DNA of 64,000 nucleotides from Gilliamella sp. B3022 (GTDB lineage Bacteria; Pseudomonadota; Gammaproteobacteria; Enterobacterales; Orbaceae): NCBI RefSeq assembly GCF_028751545.1, contig NZ_CP071867.1, positions 2,391,306 to 2,455,305 of the forward strand, read 5' to 3'. Shown piece by piece: positions 1 to 9,300 of this stretch (position 1 is its first letter; each line of letters starts with the position of its first letter). The notes under the pieces were generated by a model. It saw only the letters and a program-made list of their open reading frames with translations, ran no database searches and was not told where the DNA came from. The position numbers and the translations under genes were made by a program.

Positions 1-187
1 ACAAAAATGTAAAAAAGAATTATTTGAAAATAAGAAAGATCGTTCTTTAATTTTGGTGTCACATAATATGAACGCTATCAAAAGTTACTGTGATAAAGCA
101 ATGGTTTTAGAGGAAGGGCATTTACATCAATTTGACACTATCGATCAAGCTCATCAATATCACACTAAGCAACAACGTTTAACATAA
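1..187 (+). CDS. kpsT: Capsule export ABC transporter ATPase, KpsT-like (3' end only)
   Basis: This is the last 61 codons of a gene that begins before the window; the frame is open from base 2 and stops at TAA 185-187. The visible residues read [20 protein letters not shown] and then a short C-terminal tail, which is the H-loop (switch histidine) end of an ABC ATPase. In the KpsT family this ATPase drives export of capsular polysaccharide across the inner membrane with KpsM. Identity rests on the H-loop region plus the KpsC and KpsS genes that follow 17 bp downstream in the same direction; an O-antigen-type Wzt ATPase would look similar over this short stretch, but the neighbours favour a capsule system. 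Confidence 0.75.
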   Translation, partial: QKCKKELFENKKDRSLILVSHNMNAIKSYCDKAMVLEEGHLHQFDTIDQAHQYHTKQQRLT

Positions 188-204
188 AAGTCATTTAATC
201 TTTT

Positions 205-2298
205 ATGCAAAAAGTTGCTATTTTTTCAAAAAAAATTTTCAGAATTAAACACATTCATCATTTTTTCCCTGATTTATTATTTATCTATAAAAATAGAAAA
301 AAAGAAGCTAATGCAATTGCTGGATGGGGATTTCGTACTACCACAAAGAAAGCACGAAAATATGCTACAGAAAATAAACTGCCATTTATTTCACTTGAAG
401 ATGGATTTTTACGATCTGTTGGCTTGGGATTAGATGGTTATTTTCCACTTTCACTCATAGCAGATAATATAGGCATTTATTATGATGCTCGTTCTCCATC
501 AGAATTAGAGAGTTTGATAAAAGATAAAAGCCGTTTAGTTTTACATTTGAATGATGCAACGCAAGCGATAAAATTAATCATTGACAACGAAATAACAAAA
601 TATAATCATGCGCCAGATTTTATTGGTTTTAATGATAATGAACTTCATGTTGAAAATAAAAAGGTATTGGTGATTGATCAAACAGTTGGAGATATGTCTG
701 TTAATTACGGCGGTGCAGATCCGCAAACTTTTCGTGAAATGTTAGATGAGGCATTAAAGGAAAATCCAACGGCAACTGTATATGTTAAAGCACATACAGA
801 TGTAATTAATGGTTATAAAAAAGGTTTTTTAACAAGTAATTTTATTAAAGACACAGTAATTCTGCTTACTGATGATATTAATCCTATTTCATTACTGAAG
901 CAGATTGATAAAGTTTATGTAGTTACCTCTCACATGGGTTTTGAAGCTCTTTTATTAGGTAAAGAAGTTATTACGTTTGGATTACCATGGTATGCTGGAT
1001 GGGGATTAACAGATGATCGTCATAAAAATATAAAAAGTTTAAAAAATAATGATAGAAGAACCGAGGCGACTATCATCGAATTGTTTGCAGCAAGTTACAT
1101 TTTATATTGCCAATATATAAATCCTAATACAGGTAAAAAAGGAACCATTTTCGACGTTATTGATTATTTGGTCAAAATAAAAAAATTAAATAATAAACTT
1201 CGTGGTACAGTTAAACTCGTTGGTTTTTCATTCTGGAAGAAACACGCATTACAGCCATATCTGAATCTTCCTTCTATTAAAAGTCATTTTTGTTCTATAA
1301 ATAAGTTTAGAAAAATTGTAAATGACAACAAATTAATGCATAAAGTGAAATCCCAAAAAATATTAATCTGGGGGCAAGGTAAAGAAAATATTATCCCCAC
1401 GATTCAGAAAGCAAAATTACGTATTCTGCGTATTGAAGATGGTTTTATTCGATCAATAGGATTAGGGTCTAATTTGGTAATGCCATATTCGCTAGTAATA
1501 GATGAGTTAGGTATTTATTTTAACTCGCAAACAATTAGCGAATTGGAGTCACTTTTAGCCACTAGAGTAGTGACCCAAAAAGAGCAAGAAAAAGCTAATT
1601 CATTGCGACAATTACTGAATGTAACAAAACTAAGCAAATATAATATTGGTAGTGAAAAAAATATCAGACCTGTTGATGAAATGAGAAAAATTATATTGAT
1701 ACCCGGTCAAGTTGAAGATGATGCGTCAATATTATACGGCTCGCCTATCATCAAAACCAATTTAGAACTCGTTCAAGTTGTCAGAAAAAAAAATCCTGAC
1801 GCTTATATTATTTATAAACCTCATCCTGATGTGTTAAGTGGTAACAGAATAGGGAAGATAGATAAGTCGGAATTGATAAAATATGTCAATGATATTATTG
1901 AATTTGTTAATATTATTGATTGTATTGAACAGGTTGACGAAATTCATACAATCACATCATTAGCTGGTTTTGAAGCATTAATACGTCATAAAAAAGTTGT
2001 TTGCTATGGACAACCCTTTTATTCTGGTTGGGGATTGACTACAGACTTATATCCGAGTCCTTTTAGGCATCGAATTTTATCTTTAGATGAATTAATTTAT
2101 ATTGTTATGTATGAATATTCGATATACATTCATCCTAAAACTCTGCATTTTACAGATCCTGAAACATTAATTAATTACTTCAATAATGAGAGAACGAAAA
2201 ACTCACCATCTATCAACCAATGTTGGTTAAAAAAACAATTATATAAAATCAAGCAAATTATAACTCTTTTTATTAATATAAAGTCTCATAAAAAGTAA
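205..2298 (+). CDS. kpsC: Capsule polysaccharide Kdo-linker glycosyltransferase KpsC
   Basis: 697 residues, close to the usual KpsC length of about 675. KpsC adds alternating beta-Kdo residues to the phosphatidylglycerol acceptor that anchors group 2-type capsules before export. The protein is visibly two homologous halves. Residues about 60-75 carry EDGFLRSVGLG and residues about 410-425 carry EDGFIRSIGLG. YVKAHTDV in the first half matches YKPHPDV in the second, and each half ends in a GFEALxxxKxVxxxGxPxYxGWGLT block. Known KpsC proteins have exactly this duplicated Kdo-transferase architecture. The ATG at 205 lies 17 bp after the kpsT stop, so it is probably in the same transcript. The ribosome site is weak (AAAAG near 186). 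Confidence 0.9.
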   Translation: MQKVAIFSKKIFRIKHIHHFFPDLLFIYKNRKKEANAIAGWGFRTTTKKARKYATENKLPFISLEDGFLRSVGLGLDGYFPLSLIADNIGIYYDARSPSELESLIKDKSRLVLHLNDATQAIKLIIDNEITKYNHAPDFIGFNDNELHVENKKVLVIDQTVGDMSVNYGGADPQTFREMLDEALKENPTATVYVKAHTDVINGYKKGFLTSNFIKDTVILLTDDINPISLLKQIDKVYVVTSHMGFEALLLGKEVITFGLPWYAGWGLTDDRHKNIKSLKNNDRRTEATIIELFAASYILYCQYINPNTGKKGTIFDVIDYLVKIKKLNNKLRGTVKLVGFSFWKKHALQPYLNLPSIKSHFCSINKFRKIVNDNKLMHKVKSQKILIWGQGKENIIPTIQKAKLRILRIEDGFIRSIGLGSNLVMPYSLVIDELGIYFNSQTISELESLLATRVVTQKEQEKANSLRQLLNVTKLSKYNIGSEKNIRPVDEMRKIILIPGQVEDDASILYGSPIIKTNLELVQVVRKKNPDAYIIYKPHPDVLSGNRIGKIDKSELIKYVNDIIEFVNIIDCIEQVDEIHTITSLAGFEALIRHKKVVCYGQPFYSGWGLTTDLYPSPFRHRILSLDELIYIVMYEYSIYIHPKTLHFTDPETLINYFNNERTKNSPSINQCWLKKQLYKIKQIITLFINIKSHKK

Positions 2299-2740
2299 TT
2301 TTTTACACTATATCTAAGATATCGTAAGTTTTTAATTAATGAGATTACGAAAAATTTACTTAACTATCTTTTTGCTTACATATTTAATCAATTTTGTATT
2401 TTTTAAAGTATTGATTTATAGATATAAAATATTTAAATAAAATTTATCTTTAATGTATTTTACAAATTCTTAATATTGCCTTATCATAATAGAAAATTAT
2501 TAATAAAGATTATTGCGTTTCATTGTATTTTTCAGTGTCAATTATCTATGATCCTAAACCTTTGGATAAAGTCATATCAATAATGTAATGATAAGCTTGA
2601 TTAACTAAATGAAAACTTTTTGGTTCATAAAATGGATTTATAACAAAAATTATTGATAAATTAAATATGATAATGAACTATCTGTTTATATTAATATTTT
2701 TTGAAAATAATAAACCTTTTTATTAGAAATAATTTATTAT
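2299..2740. other. AT-rich gap between kpsC and kpsS
   Basis: About 440 bp without a convincing gene inside the capsule cluster. An imperfect hairpin (arms 2324-2333 and 2350-2359) lies 25 bp after kpsC but has no proper U tract. Composition is extremely AT-rich. The gap is long for an operon interior and may hold a separate promoter for kpsS, but I cannot point to a clear -35/-10 pair. Confidence 0.4.
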
Positions 2741-3946
2741 GTGTTTTATGGAATGGGTCATTATTTAGACGAGTTAGTGCAAACGAAAGAAAATATTCTT
2801 TTGTTACAGGGACCAGTTGGGCCGTTTTTTAAAAATGTTGCAAAATGGTTACAAAATCAAAAATGTAAAGTTTATAAGATCAATTTAAATGGAGGCGATG
2901 AGTTTTTCTTTCCGCAAAATAGTATGTCTTTTTATGAACCGATTGGCAAATTTCGTCAATTTTTAATAGATTATATTGAAAAATATAATATTGATGCGAT
3001 TGTTGTTTTTGGTGATTGTCGTGCTTACCACAAAATAGCTAAGTCAATAGTTAAGTCCAACTCAAGTTTATCATTTTGGGTTTTTGAAGAGGGTTATTTA
3101 AGACCACACTATATAACATTTGAAAAAAATGGGGTGAATGGCTTTTCTCTTACACCTAAAAATTATGATTTTTATGAAAATATTCACAATACCTATTTTC
3201 ATACAAATAAAGATGAATCTCATTTTTATTTAATGATTTATTATGCCAGTATCTATTATATTTTGATGTTTTTAAAAAGACGAAAGTATTCAAATTATGT
3301 ACATCACAGAAAAACTTCATTAACTTTTTACGTTTTTCATTGGGGATTAGCATCAATACGAAAATTTAAGGCAAGATTAATCCAACCAGGATTGATAAAA
3401 AAGATAAATAATGATGAATATAAGCCATTTTATATTTTTCCATTGCAATGTGATCAAGATTTTCAAATACAGGTTCATAGCTACTACCATTCAATGAGAT
3501 CCTATATTTTTAGAGTTATTCGATCATTTTCCCTGTTCGCGGATGATGAAAGTTATCTATTAATTAAGCATCATCCAATGGATGAAGGTTTTAACAACTA
3601 TAAACATTTGATTAAAAAATTGGCTAAACGATATGGTGTTAGTAAAAGAGTAATATATATACATGGCGTACCGATGCCAGTTTTACTCAGGAAAGCAAAA
3701 GGGCTAGTTACTGTAAACAGTACTTGTGGGCTTTCTGCACTTATCCATGGATTACCAGTTATAGTATTAGGTGATGCTCATTATGATATAAAAGGATTAA
3801 CTTTTCAAAAAGGACTACATCATTTCTGGAAAGAAGGACAGAAACCTGATACTGAATTGTTTGAACGCTATGAAACTTATTTATGCAGTAAATCTCAAAT
3901 AAAGGGATCAGTTTATTATACTGATTTTGAATTAAACATTCATTAA
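2741..3946 (+). CDS. kpsS: Capsule polysaccharide Kdo-linker glycosyltransferase KpsS
   Basis: 401 residues, typical for KpsS, which adds the first beta-Kdo to lyso-phosphatidylglycerol during capsule assembly at the cytoplasmic membrane. Characteristic features are the N-terminal ILLLQGPVGPFF motif (about residues 20-31), the FxGDCRxYH segment (about 90), LIKHHPMDEG (about 285) and NSTCGLSALIHGLPVIVLGD (about 327-346). The frame opens at GTG 2741. An ATG at 2753 would remove four residues and is equally possible, since neither has a strong ribosome site. It is followed 31 bp later by the acetyltransferase gene. Confidence 0.88.
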   Translation: MFYGMGHYLDELVQTKENILLLQGPVGPFFKNVAKWLQNQKCKVYKINLNGGDEFFFPQNSMSFYEPIGKFRQFLIDYIEKYNIDAIVVFGDCRAYHKIAKSIVKSNSSLSFWVFEEGYLRPHYITFEKNGVNGFSLTPKNYDFYENIHNTYFHTNKDESHFYLMIYYASIYYILMFLKRRKYSNYVHHRKTSLTFYVFHWGLASIRKFKARLIQPGLIKKINNDEYKPFYIFPLQCDQDFQIQVHSYYHSMRSYIFRVIRSFSLFADDESYLLIKHHPMDEGFNNYKHLIKKLAKRYGVSKRVIYIHGVPMPVLLRKAKGLVTVNSTCGLSALIHGLPVIVLGDAHYDIKGLTFQKGLHHFWKEGQKPDTELFERYETYLCSKSQIKGSVYYTDFELNIH

Positions 3947-3977
3947 TTATTTCAAAAATACTAACGAGAAAGCAGAA

Positions 3978-5192
3978 ATGGAAAATATAAATATAAATGG
4001 TAATTATTCAGATCATAATGGGAATCTGGTTTTTGCGCCTAAAAATTTAAATAATGTTACAGTGAATTTTGTTGGCGGAAATAATAAATTAATCATCGCA
4101 GAGTCAAGTAAAATTCGTAATATTAATTTTGATTTTCCATCACATAATGCGGTTGTTATGATTGGCGAAAATGGAAATTTATCAGGACAAATAAGAGCTG
4201 GTTATTCTTGTCATATTAACATTGGCGATAATGTAACTTCGACGAATAAAATATATATAACATCAGCAGAAAAAACGAAAATTGTAGTAGGGGATGACTG
4301 CATGTTTGCTACCGGTAATCAAATTCGTTCGGATGATGCTCATGCAATTTATGATGTTAATACGGGTGACCGAATAAATCCATCAAAAGATATTATTATA
4401 GGTGAACACGTATGGTTCGCTTTTAATTCTGTAGTTTTATCTGGAAGTCAAATTGGTGAAGGTTCCGTTATTGGTTTTGCAAGTGTTGTAAAAGGAAAAT
4501 ACCCAAACAATTGTGTAATTGTTGGTACTCCGGCCAAAACAACAAAAAAAGACATTGCTTGGGAAAGACAAAATATAATGTTGACCGAACCTTGGATTAG
4601 GACACATGCAAATCAAATAAAAGCACAAAAAAATTATTGGAATAAAACTATTAAAAATAAACCGATATATGTCGGTCAAGGAGTATTCCACAATATCTAT
4701 AGACACTCACCGGTGAAAGATTCGATTGATGAAACAAAATGTCAACATTATGTTGAGTTATATAACATTTTTCTAAAAAATAATAGAATCTATTTAATTG
4801 GTATCGCTGCAATTATTGGAGTGCCTTGTCCTGATTATATGCCTTCTATAAAAAATTTTTTATTATTCAGTACAGAGAATTCATCTTATCAAAAACAGTT
4901 AGCAAAATATTCGGATCCAAATATTAGTCGGAAACTATTTAATGGAGATTATATCAGCTATGATAAGGCTGGAATGTTTACATTCAAAAATGAAGGTTTA
5001 TTGATTGATGATATTCCTGATGGTGTCTATAAACTCGGAGTGAAGTCAACTTATAACGAAGTAGAATATTACAGTGATCTCAAAATTGAAAATATGAAAG
5101 AGTCTGTTTATGAAGATTCAAAAACTCTCTTGAAGTTATATCGTATTCAAAATTATGTTTATTTTGAGAAAGTAAGTATAAAGTTAAAATAA
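3978..5192 (+). CDS. Left-handed beta-helix (hexapeptide) acyltransferase, capsule O-acetylation
   Basis: 404 residues. Residues about 60-195 show hexapeptide repeats ([LIV]-G-x4) that build a left-handed beta helix, ending in VGTPAKTTKKDI, the typical C-terminal coil of the WcaF/NeuD/LpxA-like acetyltransferases. The likely catalytic His is in RSDDAHAIYD (about 118) or in GEHVWF (about 138). Residues about 200-404 form an additional domain that I do not recognise. In this setting it probably transfers acetyl from acetyl-CoA to a capsule sugar. It sits between kpsS and the Stealth gene, with gaps of 31 and 10 bp, which indicates cotranscription. The sugar acceptor cannot be read from the sequence. 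Confidence 0.75.
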   Translation: MENININGNYSDHNGNLVFAPKNLNNVTVNFVGGNNKLIIAESSKIRNINFDFPSHNAVVMIGENGNLSGQIRAGYSCHINIGDNVTSTNKIYITSAEKTKIVVGDDCMFATGNQIRSDDAHAIYDVNTGDRINPSKDIIIGEHVWFAFNSVVLSGSQIGEGSVIGFASVVKGKYPNNCVIVGTPAKTTKKDIAWERQNIMLTEPWIRTHANQIKAQKNYWNKTIKNKPIYVGQGVFHNIYRHSPVKDSIDETKCQHYVELYNIFLKNNRIYLIGIAAIIGVPCPDYMPSIKNFLLFSTENSSYQKQLAKYSDPNISRKLFNGDYISYDKAGMFTFKNEGLLIDDIPDGVYKLGVKSTYNEVEYYSDLKIENMKESVYEDSKTLLKLYRIQNYVYFEKVSIKLK

Positions 5193-5202
5193 GTTATTTG
5201 TT

Positions 5203-6285
5203 ATGAGTAAAATCAATAAATTTGTAAAACATCCAGGTATATTTTTTAGAGACTATTTTTTAAATAAATATCCTTTATCATTTGATGAACAAGGTCATAA
5301 CGTTATCAATGAAAATATCTTAATTACAGATGATTTCAGGTTGTATAATATTCTTGAAAATCAAAGTTCAGAAATTATTGATGTGGTTATTACATGGGTT
5401 AATAATAATGACCCAAGTTGGATTAAAAAACTAAATTTTCATAAAGATCTTAATAAAAATCACCTTAATCAGTTTTCCATTGATAGTTCAAGGTTTGAAA
5501 ATCATGGGGAGTTATATTATGTAATAAAAAGCATTGAATCTTATATACCTTGGGTAAATTCAATATTTTTAGTGACAGATAATCAAATTCCAGAATTTCC
5601 TTTATCTGATAAAGTTAAAATAATTGACCATAAGCAAATAATAAATCATAGATATCTTCCTACATTTAACTCTCATGTTATTGAAGCTCACTTACATAAT
5701 ATCCCTGATTTATCAGAAAATTTTATTTACTTTAATGATGATGTTTTTATTGCCAGAAAACTACCTAAAACACATTTTCTTAGTGGTAATAATTTATCAT
5801 CGTTGTTTTTAAATAGAAAAAATTTGGATCAGATGATCAAAAAAGGTGTTAATACTCCAACTTTATCTGCTAGTTTGAACTCTCGTAATTTGCTATTAAA
5901 GAAATATAACAAGAAAATAAACAATCCGTTAGCTCATACTTATGTCCCTTTAAAAAAATCATACTTTGAATTAGCTTGGTCATTGTTTAGAAATGAAATT
6001 AATGGATTTCTTCCTAATCAATTTAGGAATGAAAATGATCTGAATTTAGCAACATTTCTAGTTCCTTGGATAATGTATTTTGAGGGTAAATCTAAATTGT
6101 CACGTGATATTTGTTACTATTTTAATGTTCGTTCAACAACAGCAAAAACTAATTATACTTTTCTTAGTAATAAATTTAAGTCATTACCTCACTCATTTTG
6201 TGCAAATGATTTTTCAGCTAAAAATATTAATGAAAAAGACTACAAAGATAATTTGATAAAGTTTTTGAGTAGATTTTATATTTAA
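5203..6285 (+). CDS. Stealth-family capsule sugar-1-phosphate transferase
   Basis: 360 residues. The protein has the conserved blocks of the Stealth family (SacB/XcbA-type hexose-1-phosphoryltransferases, related to GlcNAc-1-phosphotransferase). CR1 is IIDVVITWVNNNDPSW near residues 57-72. CR2 runs about 95-200, with FENHGELYYVIKSIESYIPW, IFLVTDNQIPEF and NFIYFNDDVFI. A CR3-like part follows. Such enzymes link capsule repeat units through phosphodiesters. It starts 10 bp after the acetyltransferase and precedes the TagF-type polymerase, so the locus appears to encode a phosphate-containing polymer. The individual sugar donor cannot be deduced. The C-terminal third is less conserved and rich in Asn and Lys. 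Confidence 0.85.
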   Translation: MSKINKFVKHPGIFFRDYFLNKYPLSFDEQGHNVINENILITDDFRLYNILENQSSEIIDVVITWVNNNDPSWIKKLNFHKDLNKNHLNQFSIDSSRFENHGELYYVIKSIESYIPWVNSIFLVTDNQIPEFPLSDKVKIIDHKQIINHRYLPTFNSHVIEAHLHNIPDLSENFIYFNDDVFIARKLPKTHFLSGNNLSSLFLNRKNLDQMIKKGVNTPTLSASLNSRNLLLKKYNKKINNPLAHTYVPLKKSYFELAWSLFRNEINGFLPNQFRNENDLNLATFLVPWIMYFEGKSKLSRDICYYFNVRSTTAKTNYTFLSNKFKSLPHSFCANDFSAKNINEKDYKDNLIKFLSRFYI

Positions 6286-6356
6286 TTCAATAACAACAGA
6301 TTAAAATTGTTCACTTTAATCTACTAAATTCATGATTTATAAGGTCTTAAAAGATT

Positions 6357-9300
6357 ATGTCAATAATAAAAAAATGGAATAAATTGAGAAAGAATCCTAA
6401 GCTTTTTTTTACAGATATGTATGAAAAAAGACAGAATTATATTTTAAAGCATTCCCCATCAATAAAATACAAAACGGAACAAAAATTTACTGTAGTATCG
6501 GCAGTTTATGGTGTTGAGAGATATTTGAATGACTATTTTGAAAGTTTAGTTAATCAAACTATTGGATTTGAAGATCATATTCATCTAATTTTAGTCGATG
6601 ATGACTCTAAAGATAATTCTGCACAAATCATCAAAAAATGGCAAAAAAAATATCCAAATAACATTACTTATATTCATAAAGAAAATGGAGGACAAGCATC
6701 AGCACGTAATTTCGGTATGGATTATGTAAAAACCAAATGGGTTAGTTTCATGGATCCTGATGATTTTGTAAGTTTAGATTATTATGAAGAAATTGCAAAA
6801 GTAATGGATAAAAATCCGGAAGATACGGGCATGGTTTGTTGTAACTTCATATTTTATAATGAAAATGTAGATCAATACAGTGATACCCATCCACTAAAAT
6901 ATCGTTTTGCAAATGGAATTAAATATAACTCCAATTTTGATTTCGGTAAAAACATTGTAATGGCTGTTAATTCAGGAATATTTCTTACACAAGTCATTCT
7001 TGAAAACGATTTATTTTTTGATACAAGACTAAAACCTTCATTTGAAGATGCGCGTTTTGCTTCCGAATATATATACTATATTAAATCATTAAAAGTAGCT
7101 TTTTTGCCATCTGCAAAATATTATTATAGGAAAAGAGAAGACAATTCCTCAACTTTAGATACCTCTTGGAATGATAAACGTAAATTTTTAGATGCTATCG
7201 AGCGCGGTCCAATATTTGTTTTGGAGTTTTATAAAGAAAGATTAGAACAAATTCCAGAATTCATTCAACGACAAGCTTTATATGATTTTGCTTGGATTTG
7301 TAAACGTTTAATTAATAATCCCAATCCATTAAATATCCTTAGTGAGGATGAAAAAATTAAGTTCTATGAAAATGCTGAAACGGTTTTATCTTATATAGAT
7401 AAAGAAGTCATATTGGGTTTTGATTTAGCGGGTATTTGGTTTTTGTTTAAAGTAGGGATATTGGGAACTTTCAAAGGGATAACTGAGATAAATCAGATTG
7501 CCTATATCGAAAGATATGATCCAGCAAAAAAAGAGATACTTATTTCATATCATAGTTATAATGATAGTGATATTGCTATATTATTTGATAATAATGATAC
7601 AATACCTAAATATCAGAAAAAGAAAAAACACACATTTGGTGATAGATATTTTGTAACAACATATAAACTATGGGTCCCTTTACCTGAAAACTTTAATAAG
7701 TTTGAAATTAAATTTAATGGTGTTCATTCAAAAATTTTCATCAAAGGAACTTTTTTTTATACTGGTGTTTCTCATGAAAAAATGATGGAACATTTAGCTA
7801 AATTTGCTCAAACTAATAAGCGAGAACATTGGATTTTAATGGACAGAGACTCTGCGGCTGACGATAATGCAGAGCATTTGTATCGATATATTCGATCTGA
7901 ACATCCAAATCGAGACATTTACTATGTATTATCAAACAAATCTCATGATTGGGATCGTTTGAAAAAAGATAATTTTAATTTGTTAAACTTTGGCTCATTT
8001 GAACATAAAAAATTATTAAAAACGGCATCAAAAGTAGTCAGTAGCCATATTGATAAATATGTTAATGATTATTTCTCTGATGGGTCAATGTTAAATCAAC
8101 AATTTGTGTTCTTACAACATGGTGTCATTAAAGACGATTTATCAAATTGGATTAATACCAAGAAAAATGTTAGTTTGATGCTTACTAGTACGGAGCCTGA
8201 ATTTAATTCAATTGCATTTGACGATAAATATTTTTTAACAAATAAAGAAGTAAAATTAACAGGATTACCAAGACATGATGCATTATTTTTTCAAAAAGAT
8301 AAATTTGCATCAGAGCAAAAAATAATCTTAATAATGCCTACTTGGCGCGATTCTATTTTACCTAAAGCAAAAACAGATCGTTCAGAACGCGATAAAAATC
8401 CTAATTTTATGTTAACTGACTATGCTATACATTGGAAAAGTTTCATACATAGTGAAGAGTTAAAAAGAATAACAAATGATGGAGTAAAAGTTATTTTTGC
8501 CCTTCATAAAAACATAGAACCGTATTTGGATGAATTTAATATACCTTCATATATAGAGCAATGGCGTTCTGAAAACTGTAGCATTCAAGAATTATTTTTG
8601 AAATCAACACTTCTTATAACTGACTATTCATCTATAGCCTTCGAAATGGCATATTTAGAAAAACAAATTATATACTATCAATTTGATGAAAATGAGTTTT
8701 TTTCAGGAAAACATACTTTTTCGAAAGGTTATTTTGATTATAGACAGCACGGTTTTGGTCCTGTTGTTACGAAGGAAGAAGATTTGAATCGCGCTTTAAA
8801 TGATATTGTTAAGAATGATTTTGCGATCAAAGAACCCTATTTTTCAAGAATTAAAACAGTTTATCCATACAGAGATGGAAAATGTTGTGAAAGGACTTTT
8901 GAAGCAATTGAAGATTTGGATAAACCTTATGATATGCCAGAAGAAGTAAATGTTTCAATATTAACTGATTTTCTACTAAGAGCATACCAAGAACAAAACT
9001 GGCCAATAGCTATACAACGTGCAATACAATTATTATCCATTGATAAAACACAAGAAGAGCTAGCTTATCTTATTTTAGCAGAAGCAACTTACTATCAGAG
9101 AAACCCTTCATTATTCCCAGTTAATATCAGCAATATCAAAAATCACAAAGTGTTGGCATTTCTTTTTATGGGACGAGAACAATGGTATCAAGCTTATGAT
9201 AGTTGGAATAAAGTGAATGAAAACTCAAGTGTTAAGCTTTTTTATCAGTTAATTTGTTGTCAGCACTTACCCAATAAAGATCATATTGTTAAGGTTCAAA

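Noticed and set aside
2339-2440. 33-codon hydrophobic frame after kpsC
   Set aside because: No ribosome site, extreme AT content and no recognised family; it may be chance.
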